Assembly: GCA_965369945.1 (NCBI GenBank)
Contig: CBDUST010000205.1
Span: 1 to 8,301 of the forward strand
Source of the DNA: JADFNO01 sp965369945
Lineage (GTDB): Bacteria > Planctomycetota > Phycisphaerae > Phycisphaerales > SM1A02
Direction of reading: 5' to 3'
Length of the DNA: 8,301 nucleotides
Part shown: piece by piece, positions 1 to 6,160 of the stretch
How positions within the stretch are numbered: the first letter of the stretch is position 1
How the letters are laid out: every line of letters starts with the position of its first letter
The notes under the pieces: generated by a model
Databases searched by the model: none
Seen by the model: the letters and a program-made list of their open reading frames with translations, nothing else
What the model was told of the DNA's origin: nothing
Program-made: the position numbers and the translations under genes

Positions 1-643
1 AGTCCGCATCGAGATCGACGCGAAACTGCTTGCGCCCTCGTAGTTGCTGATACAGCCGACGTATTTCCTCAAAGAACTCAGGTCTCGTGCCTGTACGAAT
101 AACGAAATTTCTCCGCTCCGCGCGTCGAAGATTCCGCCTCCAGTATTTGGAGAATCCGGCACGCACGTCGTTCAATGGTCGATCAATATCGAGTAGGAAC
201 GTTCGGTAACTGCGGGATCGATCGGTTGGCGCGAAATTCGTGCGATCAAATGAGACCGATGCGCGAACATTCCAATCGGGGGAGCCGAGTGGGGCCAGAA
301 TTCGAAGTGTGAGGCCGCGGCGCTGAACGTATTCTGCCTGAAGCGCGCTGAGACATTGCGCCAGTCGATCGATGTCATCGTCGCCTCCCAGTCGCGTGAG
401 CGGCCCGCCGGCCACATACGCAATACCTCCTCCGACGACCGGCAGATGTCTCACTCGAACGCTGGCAACCCCGATAAGTTCACCGTCTGAATCGATCGCA
501 ACATGTTCGCACTCAGCACGACGGCGCCGGGCCAGCGCGTGGGCATAGGCCCAAGTCTGCTGATAATTATGATCGAGAAATCGGTGCGACAGATCATCCC
601 ATTTGTCTCGGCTTACCGGCCGTATCATGTCGGAACGGAACAT
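1..643 (-). CDS. FemAB/GNAT-fold acyl- or aminoacyltransferase, 3' end cut by window edge
   Basis: The frame is open from an ATG at 641-643 to the left edge, giving 214 residues with no stop; the C-terminal part lies outside the window. An in-frame TGA at 656-658 limits the start. The ATG has a strong Shine-Dalgarno, AGAGGA, 7 nt upstream (651-656 region); a second ATG at residue 6 (626-628) is a weaker alternative. Visible marks of the FemAB-like GNAT family (PF13480 type) are DHNYQQTWAYA near residues 24-34, a glycine-rich AYVAGGPL at 75-82, LTLRILAP at 111-118, and a basic segment SKYWRRNLRRAERRNF at 165-180, which resembles the K-x-R-N-x-x-R-A region of these proteins. Members transfer aminoacyl or acyl groups to peptidoglycan, lipid-linked or glycan acceptors. 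Inside a polysaccharide cluster, acylation of an amino sugar is plausible, but the substrate is not visible. It follows the polymerase gene after 56 nt. Confidence 0.82.
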   Translation of the reverse strand, partial: MFRSDMIRPVSRDKWDDLSHRFLDHNYQQTWAYAHALARRRRAECEHVAIDSDGELIGVASVRVRHLPVVGGGIAYVAGGPLTRLGGDDDIDRLAQCLSALQAEYVQRRGLTLRILAPLGSPDWNVRASVSFDRTNFAPTDRSRSYRTFLLDIDRPLNDVRAGFSKYWRRNLRRAERRNFVIRTGTRPEFFEEIRRLYQQLRGRKQFRVDLDAD

Positions 644-650
644 CAGGCTT

Positions 651-656
651 TCCTCT
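651..656 (-). promoter_or_regulatory. Shine-Dalgarno of the FemAB-like gene
   Basis: The minus strand reads AGAGGA, then 7 nt, then the ATG at 641-643. This is one of the clearest ribosome binding sites in the window. It decides the start in favour of 643 over the internal ATG at 628. Confidence 0.65.
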
Positions 657-699
657 CAGTTCGAAGTGGCACAAGGAATCACAGACGTAGCGACCGGAG

Positions 700-2160
700 T
701 CACGCGCCAACCACGGGTGCGGTCGACCCACATATGGCAATCGCTCTGCGAGGCGGCGACGGGAGTACCCGCGGCCGAGCGACGACTGCGCGCTTTCGGC
801 AGGCCAGCGGAGTGAGACTTCCAATGAAACCGAGCGTGAGGTACCAAACGAGAACCGTCTGTCCGAAATTGGACACGCCGATAAAGACCGTACAGTGGAT
901 CACCATTGACACGCCCAACGCCCAAGCCATGGCCATGTGCCCTGCGGATGTTGGGCTCCAGCGAAGCCGTCGTGTGCGCATGCCGTGGACCCGCGTGATT
1001 GTTTGTTGCAGCGCTCTGGAGCGCCGTCGGGTCCCCTCACGCAACATCCGTCCGACTCCGTAGAAGGCTACGGCGATCATGCCGAGAAAAAGTCCGAGTG
1101 TGAGAATCCCACCCTCAACTCCTTGAAGAATGTACTCGTTGGTAATCGCGTCAAGACCGTAAGTCCACCAACTGGAATACACCTCGGTCCCGATCATCCA
1201 CCACTCGTTGAAATGGCGGATGAACTCGTCGATAAGTTTGAAGCGATACCACCCGGTCGACTGCGGGACCAATTGGACCCGCGCCAGGAGGTGCCAGACC
1301 GGATTCACCATAACCAACTGGAGCGCGATCACACCCAGAACCGCGCCCCAGCGCAGCTGCGAGAACCAGCGGCGGACTGGAAACAGCGTCGCGGCAACCA
1401 CGCCAGCCAGCAAGCCACCCAACGGAGTGGCAGATGCACAGGTGATGACGACAACCATTGCCCCGGCCAACCCAAGCACTGCCAGAATTCTGTTAGCGCC
1501 GCGATACCACCACAGCGCTCCAATCAAGGGCATCAGCGCCGCCCAAAACGAGCCGGCGAGAATTGGGTGAAGAAAGGGACCACGACACCGTAGTCGATCC
1601 GCGCGCACAATCGTGAATTCCGGAATCCCGCCGAAGATCGCAAACAGGTTTCGGCCGGTGGTCTGTTCGACCAGGAATAGCACAGCCACAGGAAGACTGA
1701 TGAGCGCCGCACACTGCGCGAATACGGCCAGATCGCTGAAGCTTCGGACGGTGAGCCGGCATAAGAAATATAGTCCGACCGCATCATATAGAAGACCGAG
1801 ACGCATGATGAATGCCGACAGGCTGGCGTGCAACACGGTGGCCAGCAGCGTTGCGCAGATCGCCCACGACAGCACCACCGTGTCCAGCGGCCTCCATCGC
1901 CATCCCCACATCTCGCCGCGCAACAATACTCGCCCCCAACCCGCCATCACCAATATTCGCAGGAAATTGAAGTCGAGGGTCGCGACCACGATTCGTTGCG
2001 TCGGGCCGACGAAACACACCAGGATCAGCATGGGCACGAGCGCGTAACGTCGAGGTACCAAGAGCGTGGCCGCCCCCAGCACGACGAGCAATACCAACCC
2101 AAGCGGGTGCACCGTGGTTTGATTGAACCAGTCCGGAATTGGTGTATTGGCAGGCATCAT
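700..2160 (-). CDS. O-antigen polymerase/ligase-like polytopic membrane protein (Wzy/WaaL family)
   Basis: A predicted inner-membrane protein of about 486 residues that would polymerise undecaprenyl-linked repeat units or ligate glycan to an acceptor at the periplasmic face. Many hydrophobic segments are visible (roughly residues 18-36, 39-53, 93-112, 118-135, 142-164, 198-216, 223-240, 244-260, 270-286, 349-368, 408-428, 432-450). The mid-protein motif RGPFLHPILAG (about 193-203) is typical of PF04932-type proteins. The region near 300-350 resembles their large periplasmic loop, with WYRFKLIDEFIRH, WMIGTE and a D-A-I-T-N-E-Y stretch followed by EGG. A very basic segment (about 370-401) is probably cytoplasmic by the positive-inside rule. 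I chose the ATG at 2160, with a weak AAAGG about 10 nt upstream. A TTG at 2208 with AGGA four nt upstream would add 16 residues. Polymerase and ligase cannot be told apart from sequence alone. Confidence 0.87.
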   Translation of the reverse strand: MMPANTPIPDWFNQTTVHPLGLVLLVVLGAATLLVPRRYALVPMLILVCFVGPTQRIVVATLDFNFLRILVMAGWGRVLLRGEMWGWRWRPLDTVVLSWAICATLLATVLHASLSAFIMRLGLLYDAVGLYFLCRLTVRSFSDLAVFAQCAALISLPVAVLFLVEQTTGRNLFAIFGGIPEFTIVRADRLRCRGPFLHPILAGSFWAALMPLIGALWWYRGANRILAVLGLAGAMVVVITCASATPLGGLLAGVVAATLFPVRRWFSQLRWGAVLGVIALQLVMVNPVWHLLARVQLVPQSTGWYRFKLIDEFIRHFNEWWMIGTEVYSSWWTYGLDAITNEYILQGVEGGILTLGLFLGMIAVAFYGVGRMLREGTRRRSRALQQTITRVHGMRTRRLRWSPTSAGHMAMAWALGVSMVIHCTVFIGVSNFGQTVLVWYLTLGFIGSLTPLACRKRAVVARPRVLPSPPRRAIAICGSTAPVVGA

Positions 2161-2254
2161 CAAGACTTGGCCTTTACTTCGGTCACTGAAGCTGTTGCGC
2201 AGTTCCAAGCCGTCCTGTCTGCTATCTCTGCATCACACGTTCGAGGCAACTTGT
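2161..2254. other. Spacer between DFGG methyltransferase and polymerase genes
   Basis: At 94 nt this is the longest gap if the polymerase starts at 2160. It shrinks to 46 nt if the TTG at 2208 is used. I see no convincing terminator or promoter in it. The minus strand carries AGGA at 2213-2216 just before that TTG, so a longer N terminus for the polymerase stays possible. Confidence 0.4.
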
Positions 2255-2947
2255 TCATGCAACCATCTTTCGATCATGAGCCGACTCGATCGTCGAGTGA
2301 ACGATCCACGATTTCACCAGACCGCCAAAGCGCTCCGAAACGATCGCTGCATTGGGGAACAGGCGCTGAAGTTGATTCCTAGTCAACAGTTGAACCTCTC
2401 TGACGACTTGATCGGCCCGCTCGGCATCCGGATATGGCCCCCGCCATCCGCAGCGCCTGCGTTGAATAATCGCCTTGCGGACGCCGATCGGTAGCCACTG
2501 CCAACCGGGCACATGAAAATGCGGCTCGATCGGAAACCAGTAATTCGGGGTCTGTAGCCAAAACACCGGCGCCACTCGCTGAAGTTCTCTGGCCATCGCT
2601 GCTTGTCGTTCGAACGTGAACAGATGCTCAATCACCGAGTTACTGAATGCGACGTCGAAACTGTTATCCGAAAATTGACTCAGATTCGCTACATCACCGA
2701 ACATGGGGCGGAAGTTCGGACGACAACTGATCCTCGGCTGAATGTTGACGGCCGTGATATGCACATCATCGCGTCCACCCCAACCTCGCTGTTCCCAAAA
2801 CTCGGGAGTGCCGCCGAAGTCGATGATGCGCAGCGGTCGTGGAAGCGACTCTACGAGCTGTTCAAAACCGAGAAAACGCCTCGAGCGCATGCGATTCGAG
2901 AGTGAATTTGGGTTCTCTACGGCTGCGAATCTCCGAATCAACGACAT
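2255..2947 (-). CDS. Class I SAM-dependent methyltransferase with DFGG motif I
   Basis: A 230-residue protein with the Rossmann-type methyltransferase pattern. Motif I is IIDFGGTPEFW at 41-51, a divergent form of D-x-G-x-G. A GD at 84-85 and FSDNSFDVAFSNSVIEHL at 92-109 form the motif II/post-motif region. The LQTPNYWFPIEPHFHVPGW stretch at 131-149 is characteristic of a subgroup often found in glycan clusters. The role is probably O- or N-methylation of a sugar or lipid carrier in the cytoplasm; the acceptor is unknown. The ATG at 2947 is chosen because it lies 5 nt after the stop of the upstream methyltransferase and is preceded by a purine-rich GTGAG. A longer open frame to 3028 would run far into the upstream gene. 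It is one of four methyltransferases here. Confidence 0.85.
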   Translation of the reverse strand: MSLIRRFAAVENPNSLSNRMRSRRFLGFEQLVESLPRPLRIIDFGGTPEFWEQRGWGGRDDVHITAVNIQPRISCRPNFRPMFGDVANLSQFSDNSFDVAFSNSVIEHLFTFERQAAMARELQRVAPVFWLQTPNYWFPIEPHFHVPGWQWLPIGVRKAIIQRRRCGWRGPYPDAERADQVVREVQLLTRNQLQRLFPNAAIVSERFGGLVKSWIVHSTIESAHDRKMVA

Positions 2948-2952
2948 TGCAT

Positions 2953-3849
2953 TCAGCTCACTTCCTTGCGGCGAATCCAGAACGATCCACCCTGGGTCGG
3001 CGCGCCGGCGAGTTCCGGGCTTGTCCAAAGCGGCGATAGAACATCACCCAGCTCTTGATCTTCAGTAATGAACCGGTTTGGTAGAACGATTTCGTACTGT
3101 TCGCCGAACAACAGAAGCGCCGCCAGCATGTATTGCTCGGAGTAGTAACGATCGACCCAGCGCTCCGGATAGTCGTAGGGCAGCCAGATATCGTGAAAAT
3201 GGATCAGCACACCCGGCTTGAGCCGCGGAAGAACATCCAGAAATATCACCTCGACGTCGGAGTTCATGAAGACGCGATGCGAGCTGTCGACGAACAGGAT
3301 GTCGCCCGGCTGAAGTGAATCAAACACCTCAAGCCCCACCGACTCGACTGGACTTCGATAGACATGATCGCAAACCGCGTCAATCGCTGCTCGCGGCTCC
3401 GGGTCGATCGAGATGATCTGGCACGTGTGATCGAGATCCGTGATTGCCTGTCTGGCAAAGAGCGTCGAAAATCCTGAGCCAATCTCGAGGTACGTCGTGG
3501 GCCTCACGTCAGCAATCAGACCGCTCAGAGCGACCGCATCCAGGCCGGGAAACCACGGGTTGCTCCAATGCGGTGTCGAACTGTCGGCTCGAGCACCATC
3601 GCCGTGCATCGGTATGCGGCGCAGATTGTCCTGCAACCGAAGGAAGCCTTGCAGTCGTTCACGGTAACCCTCACGGCCTTGTTCGATTATCTCAAGCAGC
3701 GCCGGATGCGGCGGATTACCGTAACCATATCGCGGTCCGGGCTGCGGTGGATCGTCAATAAAGATGACCGGCCTTCCACGCACCATCTTCCAAAGCGCCC
3801 GTCCAGCTTGGAGAGCGGGTCGAATCGCTGGTTGAATCGCTAGGTTCAT
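2953..3849 (-). CDS. Class I SAM-dependent methyltransferase, Methyltransf_24-like (DSSH motif)
   Basis: A 298-residue protein. The first 110 residues contain a Pro/Gly-rich stretch (IDDPPQPGPRYGYGNPPHP at 31-49) and a helix-rich segment. The SAM-binding core then follows: YLEIGSGFSTLFARQA at 120-135 (motif I), IISIDPEPRA at 145-154 (acidic loop), and ILFVDSSHRVFMNSDVE at 184-200, whose VDSSH is diagnostic of this subgroup. LKPGVLIHFHDIW follows at 210-222, where HFHD could contribute metal or substrate contacts. Homologues are common in polysaccharide and lipopolysaccharide clusters, and sugar methylation is the usual assumption. The ATG at 3849 is the first start in the open frame. The upstream gap of 48 nt holds two inverted repeats. 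The stop is 5 nt before the next methyltransferase, which suggests translational coupling. Confidence 0.87.
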   Translation of the reverse strand: MNLAIQPAIRPALQAGRALWKMVRGRPVIFIDDPPQPGPRYGYGNPPHPALLEIIEQGREGYRERLQGFLRLQDNLRRIPMHGDGARADSSTPHWSNPWFPGLDAVALSGLIADVRPTTYLEIGSGFSTLFARQAITDLDHTCQIISIDPEPRAAIDAVCDHVYRSPVESVGLEVFDSLQPGDILFVDSSHRVFMNSDVEVIFLDVLPRLKPGVLIHFHDIWLPYDYPERWVDRYYSEQYMLAALLLFGEQYEIVLPNRFITEDQELGDVLSPLWTSPELAGAPTQGGSFWIRRKEVS

Positions 3850-3865
3850 TGTCTTACGTTCTCGC

Positions 3866-3877
3866 TGTTGAACAACA
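3866..3877 (-). repeat. Small inverted repeat upstream of the DSSH methyltransferase
   Basis: TGTTG, a 2-nt spacer, then CAACA: a 5-bp inverted repeat adjoining a larger hairpin at 3878-3900. It lies between the FrhB-like gene stop and the methyltransferase ATG at 3849. With such a short loop it would need to open one or two pairs to fold. Its significance alone is low. Confidence 0.4.
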
Positions 3878-3900
3878 TGACGACGAACAACGCGTCGTCA
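3878..3900 (-). repeat. Perfect 8-bp inverted repeat containing the FrhB-like gene stop codon
   Basis: TGACGACG at 3878-3885 and CGTCGTCA at 3893-3900 are perfect reverse complements around a 7-nt loop. The second arm contains the TGA stop (3898-3900) of the FrhB-like gene. In the minus-strand transcript this gives a GC-rich hairpin right at the end of that gene. No run of U follows it, so it is not a canonical Rho-independent terminator. RNA stabilisation, pausing or partial polarity control is possible but unproven. Confidence 0.6.
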
Positions 3901-5265
3901 AGCAGCCTGTGACAGCGCAGCCTCGGATTCGGCAGCCTGATCAGGCACAAACTGAAGGTTTCGCTCGGCAGTCGAATCGCGGACAGTGAACGGAATGATC
4001 GTCGCCCGATCCCCGAGCCCTCGCTTCAATACCCGTCGCACTGTTCCCAAGATCGAACGCAGTTTCTCCATACTCGACAGCTTGGTCAGCCAGTATCGGA
4101 GCATCGGGAATCCGCGGTAACGCGGCGCATGGACACCCATCAAACGGCTCACAAGTATCCGGGCCCAAACAGCCCCGCGCCCGCGCAAGAGATTCGGCTG
4201 CGATCGCGGCAGAATCGAGGCATCGGCGCGAGTCAGTGCTAAGTATCGTGCGTCCATCGCCTCCCGCAGAATTCGCCTTCCCCGTTCTGTTCGAACCAGC
4301 ACGAGTGATCGCCCGTCTTCGCCCGGTTCGGCGCGCCTATACCACGGATCACCTACAGCAATGTCAGCGAACTCGCCCGTATGATCAGCGCAAACGTGGC
4401 AACGCCATTGTTTGTCGTTCGTTAGAATTTCGCCCCACGATTCTTCGTAACTCAGCGAGCGCGTCTGAATCCCGTTTCCAGTCCTCAGAGTGACGGTTGC
4501 CTCGCCCGGCCAGCCGTTGCCGCGATACCGCAAGTCGACGACCTGCGACGGATCATCGACACCCATCTGCCGAAGCAATTCCAACGTCGCGTTCGTTGTC
4601 GGCGTGCCCGCGCAGAAAAAGGCGATCGTCACGCCCACCTTCTTGGCCAACGCGGGACGAACTTGCGTGGCTTTACCCACCGCGGCCACATCGCACGGTT
4701 TGCCGATGAAGACGCACGGCGAAGGCGCATCCTCAATGAGCTGAAGGCCATCACACGGGCTGGCCGGAGCGTAGCGCGATCCGGTGGCGCTGAGTATCTC
4801 CTGGCGGGTCGTGCTGAGTACCGTGTGATTGAGATATGGCGCGTCGGATCGGGCCTTGATGTGCAGAACGCCGTGCATGCCGCCTCGTTCAATGCAGGCT
4901 AGGGCGAGCGCGCTGGCGGCGCCGCCGCTGGAGCCGGCAAAGCGAATCGCCTCGTCCGTCGCATGGCCTTCCCACACTTCCAGTACAGGTCCCCAACCCG
5001 CCACGAGCTCACGAATGAGATCAGTATGCGAACGATCGAAGGTGTGCTCAAGCCCGAGACCAGGACAGACGCGCAGCGCCGCTTGATCATCCACTGTAGT
5101 TCGACGTGGCGACTTGAAGCGCGGCCGCCGACCGTGCCCCAGCGAGTCGATCATCTCGATCGTGCCCGGACTGACATACGCGCACGCGCCGCAGCCACAG
5201 CAAAGCTGTCGTTGAGCTACATCTTCAACATTCTCAATCACAGGCAAGCGCACAGTTGTTCTCAT
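3898..5265 (-). CDS. FrhB/FdhB-family iron-sulfur flavoprotein (coenzyme F420 hydrogenase beta-subunit-like)
   Basis: About 455-457 residues. Residue numbers here count from the TTG at 5271; subtract 2 for the ATG start. An N-terminal Cys motif LCCGCGAC gives C24, C25, C27 and C30, and a later VCPG gives C69; together they can supply one [4Fe-4S] cluster. The usual family CP after the first motif is replaced by SP (34-35). The FrhB N domain shows FAGSSGGAASALA (111-123). The C domain shows GKPCDVAAVGK (190-200), FFCAGTP (218-224) and CHVCADHTGEFADIAVGD (291-308). Family members include F420-dependent hydrogenase and dehydrogenase beta subunits, chlorophyll-pathway reductases (BciB, HCAR), and many uncharacterised proteins in polysaccharide clusters. 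A flavin-dependent redox step on a sugar intermediate is an inference. A C-terminal tail from about 400 looks extra. The start is ambiguous: ATG 5265, with a poorly placed GGA, or TTG 5271. Confidence 0.85.
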   Translation of the reverse strand: MRTTVRLPVIENVEDVAQRQLCCGCGACAYVSPGTIEMIDSLGHGRRPRFKSPRRTTVDDQAALRVCPGLGLEHTFDRSHTDLIRELVAGWGPVLEVWEGHATDEAIRFAGSSGGAASALALACIERGGMHGVLHIKARSDAPYLNHTVLSTTRQEILSATGSRYAPASPCDGLQLIEDAPSPCVFIGKPCDVAAVGKATQVRPALAKKVGVTIAFFCAGTPTTNATLELLRQMGVDDPSQVVDLRYRGNGWPGEATVTLRTGNGIQTRSLSYEESWGEILTNDKQWRCHVCADHTGEFADIAVGDPWYRRAEPGEDGRSLVLVRTERGRRILREAMDARYLALTRADASILPRSQPNLLRGRGAVWARILVSRLMGVHAPRYRGFPMLRYWLTKLSSMEKLRSILGTVRRVLKRGLGDRATIIPFTVRDSTAERNLQFVPDQAAESEAALSQAA

Positions 5266-5280
5266 TTCCAAGCGCAGGCG

Positions 5281-6126
5281 TCAGTACAACAACTCTTGTC
5301 GTTTGATGCGAGTCCACAGTCGACGGATCTTCTTGCGCACACCGAGGTAGACACGCGGATCGATCGGCGACTCTTGTATGGCTCTGGCCGACATTCGAAG
5401 GTGTGCGGTCCACGCCTCGATGGTTCGGGTGCCCCGCATCCAGGCCGAAAGAGGCAGGTGACGCTCGAGGTCCGCGTCGGTCTTCAACATCGTGTGGGGC
5501 GATCGTGGATCATCCATGTGATCGATGGGCACCAGCGGCACGCACCAGCCGTTGGTCCAGCCGGCCGCGGCAATGCGTATGCAGTAGCGCGTGAATCCCT
5601 TGTCCTTGGGCGGTAGTACACCCAAAGCATCCACACATTCTCGCTTCATGATGACGCCGCTTCCTTGCACCCACGGATTGACCATCAACTGATGTCCACA
5701 GGCGAAGCGATACGTTTTCTTCTGGGCCAATTCGGGAACGTAATCCTCGGCCGGAAAGTGCCAACAAGCGATCACACCGAACTTGGCGACATCGTGATGC
5801 GCCCGACTCAAACGTTCGACCCAATCCTCGCTCACCAGACAATCGTCGTTCACGAACCCCAGCAAGTGTCCATCCGAGTTCTCAAAGAACCAATTGATCG
5901 GCTCCCTCAAAAGCTCGTTACTGGGCGAATGGTGGAATCTGTGCAATCGTGGATGATCGAGGTTCGCGCGCACAACGTCGAGTGTTTCGGAATGCGTTCC
6001 ATTATGCCACACCCACACGCGCGTTCCTTCGTCACACGATTCGAGCAAGCGCGGAAGCGACAACCGCGTGTAGTGAGGTCGCGCATGTGTGATCATCAGC
6101 AGATCGATGAGTCGTGTATCTGTCAT
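5281..6126 (-). CDS. GT-A fold glycosyltransferase, family 2-like
   Basis: A 281-residue cytoplasmic protein without a signal peptide or membrane helix. The start LIDLLMITHARPHYTRLSLP (6-25) is a typical GT2 beta-strand plus nucleotide-binding entry. FVNDDCLVSEDWVERL (91-106) holds the NDD motif at 93-95 in the position of the DxD that binds the metal and nucleotide-sugar. WVQGSGVIMKREC (152-164) matches the mid-domain G-S/G strand common in these enzymes. The later region (CIRIAAAGW, IDHMDD) is where the acceptor and catalytic base are expected, but the usual ED-x-D form is absent. The C terminus is basic (VRKKIRRLWTRIKR, 263-276), which may favour membrane association. Start ATG 6126 has GGA 6 nt upstream. 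Donor and acceptor cannot be deduced. It is the only clear classical glycosyltransferase in the window, so others must lie outside. Confidence 0.83.
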   Translation of the reverse strand: MTDTRLIDLLMITHARPHYTRLSLPRLLESCDEGTRVWVWHNGTHSETLDVVRANLDHPRLHRFHHSPSNELLREPINWFFENSDGHLLGFVNDDCLVSEDWVERLSRAHHDVAKFGVIACWHFPAEDYVPELAQKKTYRFACGHQLMVNPWVQGSGVIMKRECVDALGVLPPKDKGFTRYCIRIAAAGWTNGWCVPLVPIDHMDDPRSPHTMLKTDADLERHLPLSAWMRGTRTIEAWTAHLRMSARAIQESPIDPRVYLGVRKKIRRLWTRIKRQELLY

Positions 6127-6132
6127 GTGATA

Positions 6133-6135
6133 TCC
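6133..6135 (-). promoter_or_regulatory. Weak ribosome binding site of the glycosyltransferase gene
   Basis: The minus strand reads TTGGA followed by 6 nt and the ATG at 6124-6126. It is a short GGA core only. It sits immediately downstream, in transcript sense, of an imperfect inverted repeat at 6138-6158. Confidence 0.4.
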
Positions 6136-6137
6136 AA

Positions 6138-6158
6138 GGTTCCAAAAGCTTTAGAACC
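6138..6158 (-). repeat. Imperfect inverted repeat between PRT-HAD and glycosyltransferase genes
   Basis: GGTTC (6138-6142) pairs with GAACC (6154-6158). After one C/A mismatch, AAA and TTT can add three more pairs around a short loop containing an AAGCTT palindrome. There is no following U tract, so it is not a good intrinsic terminator. It may be chance. Confidence 0.35.
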
Positions 6159-6160
6159 CC

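Noticed and set aside
172..423. Minus-strand 83-codon frame
   Set aside because: The FemAB-like gene occupies the same DNA in another frame of the same strand and gives a coherent protein through 1-643.
503..1063. Plus-strand open frame of 186 codons
   Set aside because: It spans the boundary of the FemAB-like and polymerase genes on the opposite strand and has no ribosome binding site or family signature that I can see.
937..1593. Plus-strand open frame of 218 codons
   Set aside because: It is antisense to the middle of the polymerase gene; its translation is low-complexity (Arg, Pro, Gln, His) and has no domain motif.
1828..2382. Plus-strand open frame of 184 codons
   Set aside because: It lies antisense to the polymerase gene and the end of the DFGG methyltransferase gene, is rich in His, Gln and Arg, and shows no recognisable fold. 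The minus-strand genes have clear family motifs, so this is a shadow frame.
2948..3028. Longer N terminus for the DFGG methyltransferase
   Set aside because: The extra 27 residues overlap the coding sequence of the preceding methyltransferase and do not match the family start; the ATG at 2947 is 5 nt after its stop.
3878..3900. Rho-independent terminator
   Set aside because: The stem is good, but no U run follows in transcript sense, and the next gene begins close downstream on the same strand.
4963..5616. Plus-strand open frame of 217 codons
   Set aside because: It spans the FrhB-like and glycosyltransferase genes in antisense; the composition is typical of the reverse frame of a GC-rich gene.
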